A stretch of 64,000 nucleotides of DNA. It comes from Oceanospirillaceae bacterium. GTDB taxonomy: Bacteria > Pseudomonadota > Gammaproteobacteria > Pseudomonadales > Balneatricaceae. The stretch lies in contig JABXIM010000044.1 of NCBI GenBank assembly GCA_013373085.1, positions 62,001-126,000 of the forward strand. The letters are read 5' to 3'. Below are positions 35,304-43,651 of this stretch, piece after piece. A program made the translations under genes and the position numbers. The notes under the pieces were generated by a model. That model was not told the DNA's origin. It saw only the letters and a program-made list of their open reading frames with translations, and did not search any database. The stretch's first letter is position 1. Every line of letters starts with the position of its first letter.

Positions 35304-37058
35304 CTACCTTTCTTCGGGTCCAACGAAAGGCATCGGAGAGGCTGCTGCCTTGATCAGGTCGACACGATACCGATATTCCGGGAGCAGGTAGTTGAAAAAG
35401 AAATCCGCCGTGTCCAGCTTTTCCCGATAGAACGCATCCTTGCGATCCACGCATTTGGGCACCGTTCGGGCCCATGTATAGGCTAACAGCAGCAATCCCG
35501 TAAGGCGAAGGAAGTTACCTGCGGCGCGATAGGGATACTCGGCATCCTGATGATCAACCAGCATTCCCATGACCTCATCCTGCGCATCGCACAGCGTGTC
35601 CAGCCTATCGGCATAAGCCGGGAAGCTGCTCGCCAGGCATCGGCCCTCGTCACGAACCAGGGCCAGGAGTTCCCGCAGACCTTGCCCTCCATCCGCCAGC
35701 ACCTTGCGCAACAGATCATTCGCCTGAATTTCGTTGGTGCCCTCGTAAATCATCACGATGCGGCTGTCACGCAGCGTCTGCTCGATGCCGTATTCGTTCA
35801 TATAGCCGTAGCCACCGAACATCTGCAGCGATTTACTCGACAGGCTGAAGCCCTGCTCACTGAAGAACGCCTTGATCACCGGTGTCAGCAGTGCCACGCG
35901 CTGCTTCAACGGGGCGTCCATTCCCTCCCCCGCCTGGTGCATCGCGTCCAGCATGTGGGCCGTCCAGTATCCCAGCGCCCGCATGCCCTCGGTGACGGCC
36001 CGCAACTCCAGCAGCGTGTGACGGACCGGCGCGTGATAACCGATCGGATCCACTGTCGCGGGTTCGACGCCCGCCGGTCTGGATACCGCTCGCATCTGGC
36101 GGCGCTCGGCGGCATATCCGGTGGCGGCCTGCAGTGCCTTTTCAGCATGGCCGAGCCCCTGCAACCCCACGTGCAGCCGCGCCGAGTTCATCATCACGAA
36201 CATCGCCTTGAGGCCAGTGTGCGGTTCGCCCACCAGCCAGCCGGTAGCGCCTTCGAACGAGAGGCTGCAGGTTGCACTGCCGCGAATGCCCATCTTGTGC
36301 TCGATACCAGTGCAGTGCACGCCGTTGTGCTCCCTTTCTCCATCCTGTTCCAGCCACTTCGGCACCAGGAAAAGTGACAGACCGCGGGAACCGGGAGGCG
36401 CGTCCGGCAGCCTTGCCAGCACCAGGTGCAGGATATTCCCGGTCATATCCTGCTCGCCGCCGGAGATGAATATCTTGTTGCCATCGAGGCGATAGGAACC
36501 ACCCGGTTCCGGCTCCGCCCGCATGCGAATCAGGCCTATATCGCTGCCCGCCTGCGGCTCGGTGATGCACATCGTCGCCAGCGCCTCGCCACTGACGATC
36601 AACGGCAGATAACGCTCCTTGAGCCAGGGTTCCGCCAGTTCACTTAGGCATTCGTACGCCCCCTGGGCGATGCCCGGGTACATGGCCCAGGCATGGTTGG
36701 CGGATGCGAGCATCTCCAGCAAGGCGACATTCAGCAACTGTGGCAGGCCCTGGCCGCCATCCTCCTCGGCGCAGCACAGTGACGGCCAGCCGCTCTCGAC
36801 ATAGCGGCTGTAGCTCTGCGCGAATCCGGTCGGCGTCGTAACGGTACCATTATCGAAGCGGCATCCCTCGGCATCGCCGCGGGCGTTCAGCGGCGCCAGC
36901 TCGTTCCGGGCGAACTTGCCGGCTTCATCCAGTACCTGGCGCGCAAGCTCCGCATCCAGATCAGAATGCCGCTCCCATCCGGCCCAGTCCAGCGGCGCCT
37001 CGAGCCACTCCTCTATGATGAACTGCATATCCCGCAATGGTGGGTTGTAATTGGACAC
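35304..37058 (-). CDS. acyl-CoA dehydrogenase, long FadE/DmdC-like type
   Basis: A 584-aa flavoprotein dehydrogenase. It starts at a GTG with CGGAGG 6 bp upstream. It has the FAD/acyl-CoA core (TMCITEPQAGSDIG) and the catalytic-Glu segment IYEGTNEIQANDLL, followed by the extra C-terminal domain found in DmdC-like enzymes. It introduces the alpha-beta double bond in an acyl-CoA, here perhaps an arylpropanoyl-CoA, ahead of the hydratase at 32306. A terminator between it and the DUF3237 gene (37091-37115) shows that it starts its own transcript. Confidence 0.9.
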   Translation of the reverse strand: MSNYNPPLRDMQFIIEEWLEAPLDWAGWERHSDLDAELARQVLDEAGKFARNELAPLNARGDAEGCRFDNGTVTTPTGFAQSYSRYVESGWPSLCCAEEDGGQGLPQLLNVALLEMLASANHAWAMYPGIAQGAYECLSELAEPWLKERYLPLIVSGEALATMCITEPQAGSDIGLIRMRAEPEPGGSYRLDGNKIFISGGEQDMTGNILHLVLARLPDAPPGSRGLSLFLVPKWLEQDGEREHNGVHCTGIEHKMGIRGSATCSLSFEGATGWLVGEPHTGLKAMFVMMNSARLHVGLQGLGHAEKALQAATGYAAERRQMRAVSRPAGVEPATVDPIGYHAPVRHTLLELRAVTEGMRALGYWTAHMLDAMHQAGEGMDAPLKQRVALLTPVIKAFFSEQGFSLSSKSLQMFGGYGYMNEYGIEQTLRDSRIVMIYEGTNEIQANDLLRKVLADGGQGLRELLALVRDEGRCLASSFPAYADRLDTLCDAQDEVMGMLVDHQDAEYPYRAAGNFLRLTGLLLLAYTWARTVPKCVDRKDAFYREKLDTADFFFNYLLPEYRYRVDLIKAAASPMPFVGPEER

Positions 37059-37090
37059 TGTATGCCTCCGGCTTGGCTACGAAACACGAT

Positions 37091-37115
37091 AAAAAAGGCC
37101 CCGCCCGGGCGGGGC
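37091..37115 (-). terminator. intrinsic terminator of the module-3 operon
   Basis: The perfect palindrome GCCCCGCCCGGGCGGGGC is followed on the minus strand by six T residues. It ends transcription coming from permease 3, sulfatase 3 and the DUF3237 gene. Confidence 0.8.
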
Positions 37116-37147
37116 AACTCTGCTTCTGTGCTTGATTGAAGGGAAAA

Positions 37148-37612
37148 TCAGCACACTTCGAACAGCTCCAGTTCGACGGTATCGGGGCGCCGGATACCGG
37201 TCCCGATAAACAGGCGTTCGCAGATCCATTTCAGACTCGGCGACGCTGTCTCGAACGAGGGGCTGCAGCGAAAATAAACCTGCGAGGGATCGACACTCTC
37301 CCCTCTCAGCAGGCGCTCGGTCGTATCCGAATCGGCCACGCGGATCGCACGGTTCTGGACAAAGATGTAGTCGCCAGCGTCGGTCTCGATGGTATAACGG
37401 GCATCCAGTTCGGCCATGCGCGGCGTTACGATCAGCTGGTAGTCGGCGCCTCCGGGCAGCACTCGCCCTTCCCAGCCGTCGCCTGCTACATGACCGCCGA
37501 GAATCGGGATTAGACGCCGTTGCCCATGCTGGGTCATGCCGACCTCCTGCGGGTTGTCGATCTGGGCCTCAAGGCGGGCAAAACGCTTCAGGGATGGATA
37601 GGCATTCGTCAT
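37148..37612 (-). CDS. DUF3237 family protein
   Basis: The track start at 37708 overlaps the sulfatase. The ATG at 37612 (MTNAYPSLKRFARLEAQI) is 5 bp past the sulfatase stop and has an AGAGGTG site, giving 154 aa. The single-domain beta-barrel pattern (GRRLIPILGGHVAGDGWEGRVLPGGADYQ; ends RRPDTVELELFEV) fits DUF3237, a family of unknown function often found with aromatic-degradation genes. It is the last gene of the permease-sulfatase operon and may bind or isomerise the desulfated product. This is only inference. Confidence 0.8.
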   Translation of the reverse strand: MTNAYPSLKRFARLEAQIDNPQEVGMTQHGQRRLIPILGGHVAGDGWEGRVLPGGADYQLIVTPRMAELDARYTIETDAGDYIFVQNRAIRVADSDTTERLLRGESVDPSQVYFRCSPSFETASPSLKWICERLFIGTGIRRPDTVELELFEVC

Positions 37613-37617
37613 TCGCG

Positions 37618-38940
37618 TCACCTCTGCGGCATGTCCTTGAGCGAGTAACCGGGACTGGCGGTGGCGTCGTCCGGGATCTGCGGAATGGTATCGTTCCAGG
37701 CCAGCCACTGATCGCGCATCGCACTTAGCCGCTCCGGCTCCCGCCGGGCCAGGTTGGCGCGCTCGCGCGCATCGCTGGATATGTTGAACAGGTACTCGTG
37801 CTCGTCGACCTTCAGATACTTGTAGTCCCCCAGCCGCAATGCCCGCTGGCTGCGGTGCTTCATGCGCCAGTACATCGGGCGCTCGAACTGTTCGACCTCG
37901 CCACGCAGCACAGGCAACAGCGACACCCCGTCCACCGGATACTCGGGGTCAACTTTGCCGTTACCGGCCTCCAGCAGGGTACGGGACCAGTCCATCGTCA
38001 TGCAGTGCTGCATGCTGACCGTGCCGGGCTTCACCACCTTCGGCCAGCGCACGATCCAGGGCACCCGAATGCCGCCTTCGGTGAGGTCCATCTTTCCTCC
38101 CACCAGCGGCCAGTTGTCGGAAAAGCGTTCGCCACCGTTGTCGCTGGTGAAGACGATCAGGGTGTCCTCGGTCAAGCCCTGCGCCTCCAGCGCAGCCATC
38201 AGCTGTCCGATGCCTTCGTCCATGTGATGAATCATGCGTCGGTAGGTATGGATATTGCCTCCGTCCAGATGGAACAGGTTGCTTTCGGAAATCTCTTCGG
38301 CCACCTCGGCGTCGTCACGGGTTTCCCAGGGCCAGTGCGGCGCGGTGTAATGCAGGCTGAGAAAGAAGGGTGCGCCATCCCGGGCCGCAGCCGCCCGGCG
38401 ATTGACGAACTCGACCGCGCGTTCTGACAACAGGTCGGTCATATAGCCGACCTCCCGGTGCTCCTCCTCGTTTATCCAGAGATCATGATCACCACGCCCG
38501 CTCCGGTGGGTGAAGTAGTCGACGCCACCGGCCATGATGCCGTAGAACTCGTCATAGCCCGAGGCACGGGGGCCGAAATGCGGCGGATAGCCGAGGTGCC
38601 ATTTGCCGATCAGGCCTGTGTAATAGCCGGCCTTCTGCAATTGCGAAGTCAGTGTCGGAATATGCGGCGGCAGGCCCAGCGTGCTGCTTCCCTTGCTGCG
38701 ACTGTGAATCGGTTCCTCCAGCGCGCCGCGCAGACGGTACTGGTAGGCCATGGTCATCAGCGCGAACCGTGTCGGCGAACAGACAGGAGAGTTCGAATAG
38801 CCATCAAGGAACAGCATCCCCTCTTCCGCCAGACGGTCGATATTGGGCGACACCCGACCGAACTGGGCCTCGCGGCCGCCGTAGCATCCCAGGTCGGCAT
38901 AGCCCAGATCGTCGGCGACGATATAGATAATGTTTGTCAT
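37618..38940 (-). CDS. cytoplasmic arylsulfatase 3
   Basis: A 440-aa type I sulfatase without a signal peptide. The metal-binding pair is D10-D11 (IVADDLGYADLGCYG), the formylglycine motif is C54-S-P-T-R58, the lysine block is GLIGKWHLG, and TSDNGGE closes the metal site. The canonical D-D pair makes it closer to classical arylsulfatases than sulfatases 1 and 2 are. Its start overlaps the permease 3 stop by 4 bp (ATGA). It would desulfate the substrate brought in by permease 3. Confidence 0.92.
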   Translation of the reverse strand: MTNIIYIVADDLGYADLGCYGGREAQFGRVSPNIDRLAEEGMLFLDGYSNSPVCSPTRFALMTMAYQYRLRGALEEPIHSRSKGSSTLGLPPHIPTLTSQLQKAGYYTGLIGKWHLGYPPHFGPRASGYDEFYGIMAGGVDYFTHRSGRGDHDLWINEEEHREVGYMTDLLSERAVEFVNRRAAAARDGAPFFLSLHYTAPHWPWETRDDAEVAEEISESNLFHLDGGNIHTYRRMIHHMDEGIGQLMAALEAQGLTEDTLIVFTSDNGGERFSDNWPLVGGKMDLTEGGIRVPWIVRWPKVVKPGTVSMQHCMTMDWSRTLLEAGNGKVDPEYPVDGVSLLPVLRGEVEQFERPMYWRMKHRSQRALRLGDYKYLKVDEHEYLFNISSDARERANLARREPERLSAMRDQWLAWNDTIPQIPDDATASPGYSLKDMPQR

Positions 38941-40880
38941 TGCTGAAGTACCTTCGAATACACTGTTTTGCTTCCCGCCCAGTAGTGACCCAGACAGAGC
39001 GCCGCCGCCAGCGCGAAACCGGCCAGATCCCAGCCCGAATCGGGCACAAACAACAGCACCGTCGCGCCGAGGCGCAGTCCGATCTCATACGACCGCAGCC
39101 GGGTACGATCGAAGCCGGTCAGCGCGGTGGCAAGCAGGTAGATCCCGACCGCGAGCTTGAGGATCAGCCAGAGCCAGGGCAGCAGCTCGAACGCGGCGCC
39201 AGCCTGCTCGACGATCAGCAGCAGCGGGTTGTAGGCGAAGATGAACGGAATGACGAAAATCATGATCCCGACCTTGGATGCCTGTACCGAGGTCGCGATC
39301 GGGCGCCCTCCCGATATGCTGGCGGCCGCGTAGGCCGCTATGGCTACCGGTGGAGTGATCGCCGATGCAACGGCAATCAGAAACACGAACATGTGTGCGG
39401 TCAGCGGCTCCAGCCCCAGTTGCTGCATGGCCGGAATGGCGATGGTCGCCACCGTGACGTAGGCCGGCAGCGTCGGCATGCCCATCCCGAGGATGATGCA
39501 GCACACCGCCGCCGTGATTAGCGACAGCATCAGCGAATCCGTCACCATGCTGCTCAGCAGGATGCCGAACTTCACCGGCACGCCGGTTACCGAGAGCGCG
39601 GAGATCACGAGACTGACGGCGGCAATCGCCATCAGCAGTTGCGCAAAGGTGCTGCCACCGTCACAGAGGCACTTCACCAGCTTCACCGGCTTGGCGCGCA
39701 CCTCGGGGTTGATCAGGCTCAGCGGAAACAGCAGCGCCAGCGCCGAAATCGATGCCCCGGACGGAGACATGCCGGAAATCAGCAGTATCACGATGACCGC
39801 CAGCGGCAGGAAGATCAGCAAAAGGTTCAGGTAGTCCTGGCGGGTCGGCCGGTCGAGTTCGGACTCGCTATCGGACTTTACCTTGATGCCCAGGCGCCGG
39901 GTTTCAAAGACGATCATCGCGAACAGGCTGCAGTAGTAGGCGATTGCCGGCACCAGTATCGCCACTATCACGGTGAGATAACTGACACCGACGAAATCCG
40001 CCATCACCAGCGCGGCGGCCCCCATGATCGGCGGCATGATCTGACCGCCGGTCGATGCCGCCGCTTCGACGGCGCCGGCGAAGTTGGGCGTAAAGCCCCG
40101 GCGCTTGATCATCGGAATGGTGACGACACCGGTACCGACCACGTTGCCCACCGCACTGCCCGAAACCGTACCGAACAGCGCCGACGACAGCACCGCGGCA
40201 TGCGCTGGTCCGCCGGCGGTACGTCGCATCCACGAAAACGCGATACGGATCATCGAATCACCGGCACCGACGCCCTCCAGCACTGCGCCGAGAATAATGA
40301 ACGGGAACACGGTGGTGACAACGACGGAAAAGGTACTGCCGAGAAGACCGGCATCGAGACTGTAAAGCAGATTCTGCGCCAGCGTCTCCTCGACGCTGCC
40401 GCTCACGGTACGCAGCGGGCCGGGCCAGAGGTGGCCGGTCGCCATATAGGCAATACCGAAAATGCCCAGCAACGCCACCGGCGCACCCCAGATCCGCCAG
40501 CAGAAGAACAGCGCACCCGTCGAGGCAAGCAGGGCTATCCACATCTCGCGAGAGCCGAACAGGAACATCGACTGCTCCAGCATGATGCTGACATCATAAA
40601 AGGACCAGCAAGACCAGAGCAGACCGACGGTCAGAACCGCGCCGCACAGCGTGACCCAGCCGGGCTGGCGCTCATCTCCGGGACGAAGCAGTCCCAGGAA
40701 CACCACCAGCACGCAGAGGGCGAAGAAGCTCGCCCGGAAGAATATCATCGGGAACGGTCCCAGCCGGAAATCACCGATCGCCGGCATGACGTTCGCCAGC
40801 CCATACAGGCTCACGAGCAGGCTGAGCACCGAGGTAAGCCAGAACAACGGTTTTCTGGCGACAGACGTACAGGAAGACAT
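38937..40880 (-). CDS. TRAP transporter fused DctQM-type permease 3
   Basis: The ATG at 40880 (MSSCTSVARKPLFW) has GGAGG 5 bp upstream and is preferred to the track's 40931 (647 aa). It is colinear with permeases 1 and 2 (GSAVGNVVGTGVVTIPMI, GGQIMPPIMGAAALVMAD, TAHMFVFLIAVASAITPPV). The receptor gene that normally stands before it is reduced to a 50-codon remnant at 40981, so it must use a receptor made elsewhere, most simply the one at 33262. Confidence 0.92.
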   Translation of the reverse strand: MSSCTSVARKPLFWLTSVLSLLVSLYGLANVMPAIGDFRLGPFPMIFFRASFFALCVLVVFLGLLRPGDERQPGWVTLCGAVLTVGLLWSCWSFYDVSIMLEQSMFLFGSREMWIALLASTGALFFCWRIWGAPVALLGIFGIAYMATGHLWPGPLRTVSGSVEETLAQNLLYSLDAGLLGSTFSVVVTTVFPFIILGAVLEGVGAGDSMIRIAFSWMRRTAGGPAHAAVLSSALFGTVSGSAVGNVVGTGVVTIPMIKRRGFTPNFAGAVEAAASTGGQIMPPIMGAAALVMADFVGVSYLTVIVAILVPAIAYYCSLFAMIVFETRRLGIKVKSDSESELDRPTRQDYLNLLLIFLPLAVIVILLISGMSPSGASISALALLFPLSLINPEVRAKPVKLVKCLCDGGSTFAQLLMAIAAVSLVISALSVTGVPVKFGILLSSMVTDSLMLSLITAAVCCIILGMGMPTLPAYVTVATIAIPAMQQLGLEPLTAHMFVFLIAVASAITPPVAIAAYAAASISGGRPIATSVQASKVGIMIFVIPFIFAYNPLLLIVEQAGAAFELLPWLWLILKLAVGIYLLATALTGFDRTRLRSYEIGLRLGATVLLFVPDSGWDLAGFALAAALCLGHYWAGSKTVYSKVLQQ

Positions 40881-40935
40881 TGCAACCTCCAGGGGAGCGG
40901 CGGCTCGGCGCCGCGGAAGCAGAGATACCATCGGA

Positions 40936-40954
40936 ACCGGGTAGCTGACCCGGT
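40936..40954 (-). other. hairpin between deleted SBP and permease 3
   Basis: ACCGGGT and ACCCGGT form a 7-bp stem with a 5-nt loop, at the position where modules 1 and 2 have their receptor-permease hairpins. It fits a former receptor-permease junction. Confidence 0.4.
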
Positions 40955-40980
40955 ATGGAAGCTGGATCAGCCCGGCTTCC

Positions 40981-41133
40981 TAGTTGGCGGACAGTGCTTC
41001 CGGCACCCCAACCCCGGCGTCACCGCCGGACGCAACGGTTTCCATACTGATCTGCTGGGCATTGACGGTTGCGGCGACGCTGACCGCCATGAAACACAGA
41101 CTGCGCCGCAGCCACTTTGCAGGGTTGTTCATA
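40981..41133 (-). pseudogene. internally deleted TAXI binding protein (50 codons)
   Basis: This short reading frame encodes a complete signal peptide (MNNPAKWLRRSLCFMAVSVA, then ATVNA|QQISMET) that matches the start of SBP 3, and ends GVPEALSAN, like the last residues of SBP 3 (QVPDELLSK). About 280 internal codons are missing while the frame is kept. The upstream 50 bp also resemble the SBP 3 leader. It sits exactly where the receptor gene of permease 3 should be. I treat it as a deletion remnant. A secreted micropeptide is possible but unlikely. Confidence 0.7.
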
Positions 41134-41614
41134 TCATCTCCGACTTCTTTTATTTGTTATGTGTATTAACTAAATTACCGTCCCCCGCTAGGCACTGTAA
41201 AATAAAGAAATCAGTCGCCAATCGTTCAAAAATGTATAGAAGGATTCGGCAACCACACACCTCTCCTATGCCACGCGTACCGATAAAATTTTCGGAAATA
41301 TCAGAAAGCTCAGAAAACTAACTATTTATCGCAGAGATCAGGATGTATTTCGGTACGAAATTGGCCATCACCAGATGGCAACGCCACCGAACGCCATGCA
41401 TAGGAAAAAATAATTAAACATATTAAATATTTATTGAGCTCCCGGCATAGCCGAGGCAGGACGATGGGTACAGGGCAACAACCCCGCAGCGCAAGCTACA
41501 ACCGGAGCCTCGGGGTCTGAGTGCCTGGATGGCGCAGATCAAGTCGGGGAAGTCGTTCAGCCCCTGATGGCAGGTTGTCCCAACAGTGCGCAGACTGAAG
41601 CGTCTCGTGTACGA
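41134..41614. other. intergenic region, leader of the deleted SBP gene
   Basis: Next to the remnant is a leader similar to that of SBP 3 (TTATTTGTTATG, then AACTAAATTACC), with an AT-rich stretch likely holding the module-3 promoter. From about 41455 the DNA becomes GC-rich with no gene that I can support. Confidence 0.45.
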
Positions 41615-41641
41615 AGAAAAGCCGGCCCCAAGGGGGCCGGC
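41615..41641 (-). terminator. intrinsic terminator of the porin gene
   Basis: GCCGGCCCC and GGGGCCGGC form a perfect 9-bp stem with a 3-nt loop. On the minus strand it is followed by TTTTCTT. It lies 42 bp after the porin stop. Confidence 0.8.
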
Positions 41642-41682
41642 CGAAGGAAGGGTATGTCGCGCCCGCAGGCGCCAATTTCACA

Positions 41683-43008
41683 TCAGTGAACGAAAGTCTT
41701 GAAGCGATAGGTCATGTTCAGACCGACTTCGGTGGCCTCTTCACCGCGGTCGTTCTCCGCATACAGCACACCGCCACCCAAGGTCAGGCCCTTGGTCAGA
41801 TTGTAGTTGGCGCCGATGCTGTAGCCTTCGTTACCGCCACCGCCGAGCTGAAACGTCCCGGCCGGGTTGTACGAATCCCAGGCCTGGGTGTAGTTCACGC
41901 CAACTTTCCACTTGCCTTTGCTCCAGTCGAAACCGACATGGACCTGCTCATCGTCGACATGGATATCCGCCTTGTCGTTGTTGTAATCCTCGTAGGCGTA
42001 GTAGGCGCTGCCGCTCACCGTCGCGCCGGATTCAAGCTTCTTGCCGACCTTGAAGCCGACGTCGGTGTTCTCCTGCAGCATGTCTTTATTAATGACGTGC
42101 ACGGAGGTGTGGATAATACCGGCGCTCAGCGCATAGCCCGCTGCTGTCTTGCCGTTCCACTGCAGCGCCAGCTCGTACTCGTCATCCTTGAGTCCGAGAT
42201 TGTTCCAGCTGTCCTGTTTGTCCGGAATACTGCCGCGGACCCCGTCGTATCCGGCGTAGGTGTCCTGCAGGTTGATCGAGGCGCCAAACATAAAGCCGTT
42301 CCAGACCGGCGACTCGTAGCCGATCTTGATGGCGTCGGCCGTATCGCGGGACATGGAACGCCAGTCGCCGCCGACGATGCCGTTGGGCCAGTCCCAGTTG
42401 TAAGGATTTCCTCCCTCACGAATGGTGCCGCCCGCGAACGGAAGGTTGCCCCACCAGGGAATAATACCGGTAAAAGCGCCGTGCCCGACGGCAATACCGA
42501 CCCGGCCCGATTGCTTGGGTTTAAGACGATCCGCTGCGCCGTCGTCTTCACCGAGGTAGAAGTTACCGTAACGGTCGCTCTTCAACTCGATCGAGAGTTC
42601 GTCGATCTGGTCATCGTCGAGCCAGGCGTCGTCGAGCTGAATCGCCGTGTGCAGCTTCCACTGAAAGCGGCCATGATTGACAGTGTCGAACAGGTAGGTC
42701 GGGTCGATCGTGGTCGACCCGGTATAGTAGTACGGCAGACCACTGTTGATATTGTCCTTGTCCGACTTGACGTCTGCCGAGTAGTCCACCGATGAAAAGC
42801 CTGCATGCACACCCAGCCCGAGTTCAAGACCCAGGCCCTCTTCCTGGGGGGCTTTCTGAAATCCGGCCGCGGCGACCTGTCCGGAAGCCAGCGCCAGCAG
42901 CACGGCGCCGGCAAGAGCGGACTTCTCGACCACCAGCCTCTTTCGACCAAAACCCACTGCCTTTACAGCAGAGGAACGACGACCTTCCCGAGCAAGACGA
43001 TTACGCAT
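41683..43008 (-). CDS. outer-membrane porin
   Basis: A 441-aa protein with a long n-region signal peptide ending QVAAAG and a mature chain of alternating beta strands (for example AADAIKIGYESPVWNGFMFG, GYSIGANYNLTKGLTLGGGV) ending in TYRFKTFVH, typical of general Gram-negative porins. AGGAAA precedes the ATG, and a terminator follows the stop. It lies between module 3 and a divergent module-type LysR, so it may admit the sulfated aromatic ligands through the outer membrane. Substrate choice is inference. Confidence 0.88.
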   Translation of the reverse strand: MRNRLAREGRRSSAVKAVGFGRKRLVVEKSALAGAVLLALASGQVAAAGFQKAPQEEGLGLELGLGVHAGFSSVDYSADVKSDKDNINSGLPYYYTGSTTIDPTYLFDTVNHGRFQWKLHTAIQLDDAWLDDDQIDELSIELKSDRYGNFYLGEDDGAADRLKPKQSGRVGIAVGHGAFTGIIPWWGNLPFAGGTIREGGNPYNWDWPNGIVGGDWRSMSRDTADAIKIGYESPVWNGFMFGASINLQDTYAGYDGVRGSIPDKQDSWNNLGLKDDEYELALQWNGKTAAGYALSAGIIHTSVHVINKDMLQENTDVGFKVGKKLESGATVSGSAYYAYEDYNNDKADIHVDDEQVHVGFDWSKGKWKVGVNYTQAWDSYNPAGTFQLGGGGNEGYSIGANYNLTKGLTLGGGVLYAENDRGEEATEVGLNMTYRFKTFVH

Positions 43009-43240
43009 TATGTTTCCTTATATTTAGAGTTTATTATTGAATTCAAGAAACTCCGCACAGAGGGATATGCACGGACTGTTCTATCAGTGTCGCGAATCAA
43101 ATTTAAAATTTTTTCAGCATCATTCCAGCTAAAAATCCGACCAGCCATTCAACCGACTTTATTTAAAAAGTTCATTGAATAAATACTGCGATCAGTTCTG
43201 TGCTGACTACAGGCTTTCAGCTAACGATGCCTTCAGAAGG

Positions 43241-43288
43241 TTCACCCATCCTGAGATCAACCTATCCTAAGATTCACCTATCCTAATC
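43241..43288. repeat. three 16-bp tandem repeats upstream of the porin
   Basis: Units TTCACCCATCCTGAGA, TCAACCTATCCTAAGA and TTCACCTATCCTAATC are consecutive. They lie 233 bp upstream of the porin start in a 643-bp gap (43009-43651) between the porin and the divergent LysR gene, which otherwise shows only AT-rich promoter-like DNA and no credible gene. Confidence 0.6.
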
Positions 43289-43651
43289 CCATAAGCCGGA
43301 AACCCAGGGAGTCTGGGGGCCTGCAGACATAATCAGACCGGTACGAGCACGCTCTCGCGTACTACTGCCGTCGAGAGCGATGCTCCTTCCAGAGCCGTTT
43401 AATTTTCACTGAACGCGGGATAATTCGTCGCTTCAACCTGCCCAGGAACGATTCAAAACGGATCGGTTCAGCTTTATTTATAGACGCGATGACATTTGAC
43501 GGAGCAGTCGAAAAAGTTGCACACCGCCAACGTACCTTGAGAAAATCCATTGGGTCTCCGATGATTATTGTTTTTATATCTGACCTATAATGTACGGAGT
43601 ACCTTTTCTGTTGTAAAATGCTAAAACAGCTTCCCAATATTACAAAAATGT

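Noticed and set aside
41496-41681. 61-aa minus ORF after the porin gene
   Set aside because: It spans the porin terminator hairpin and has no coding features.
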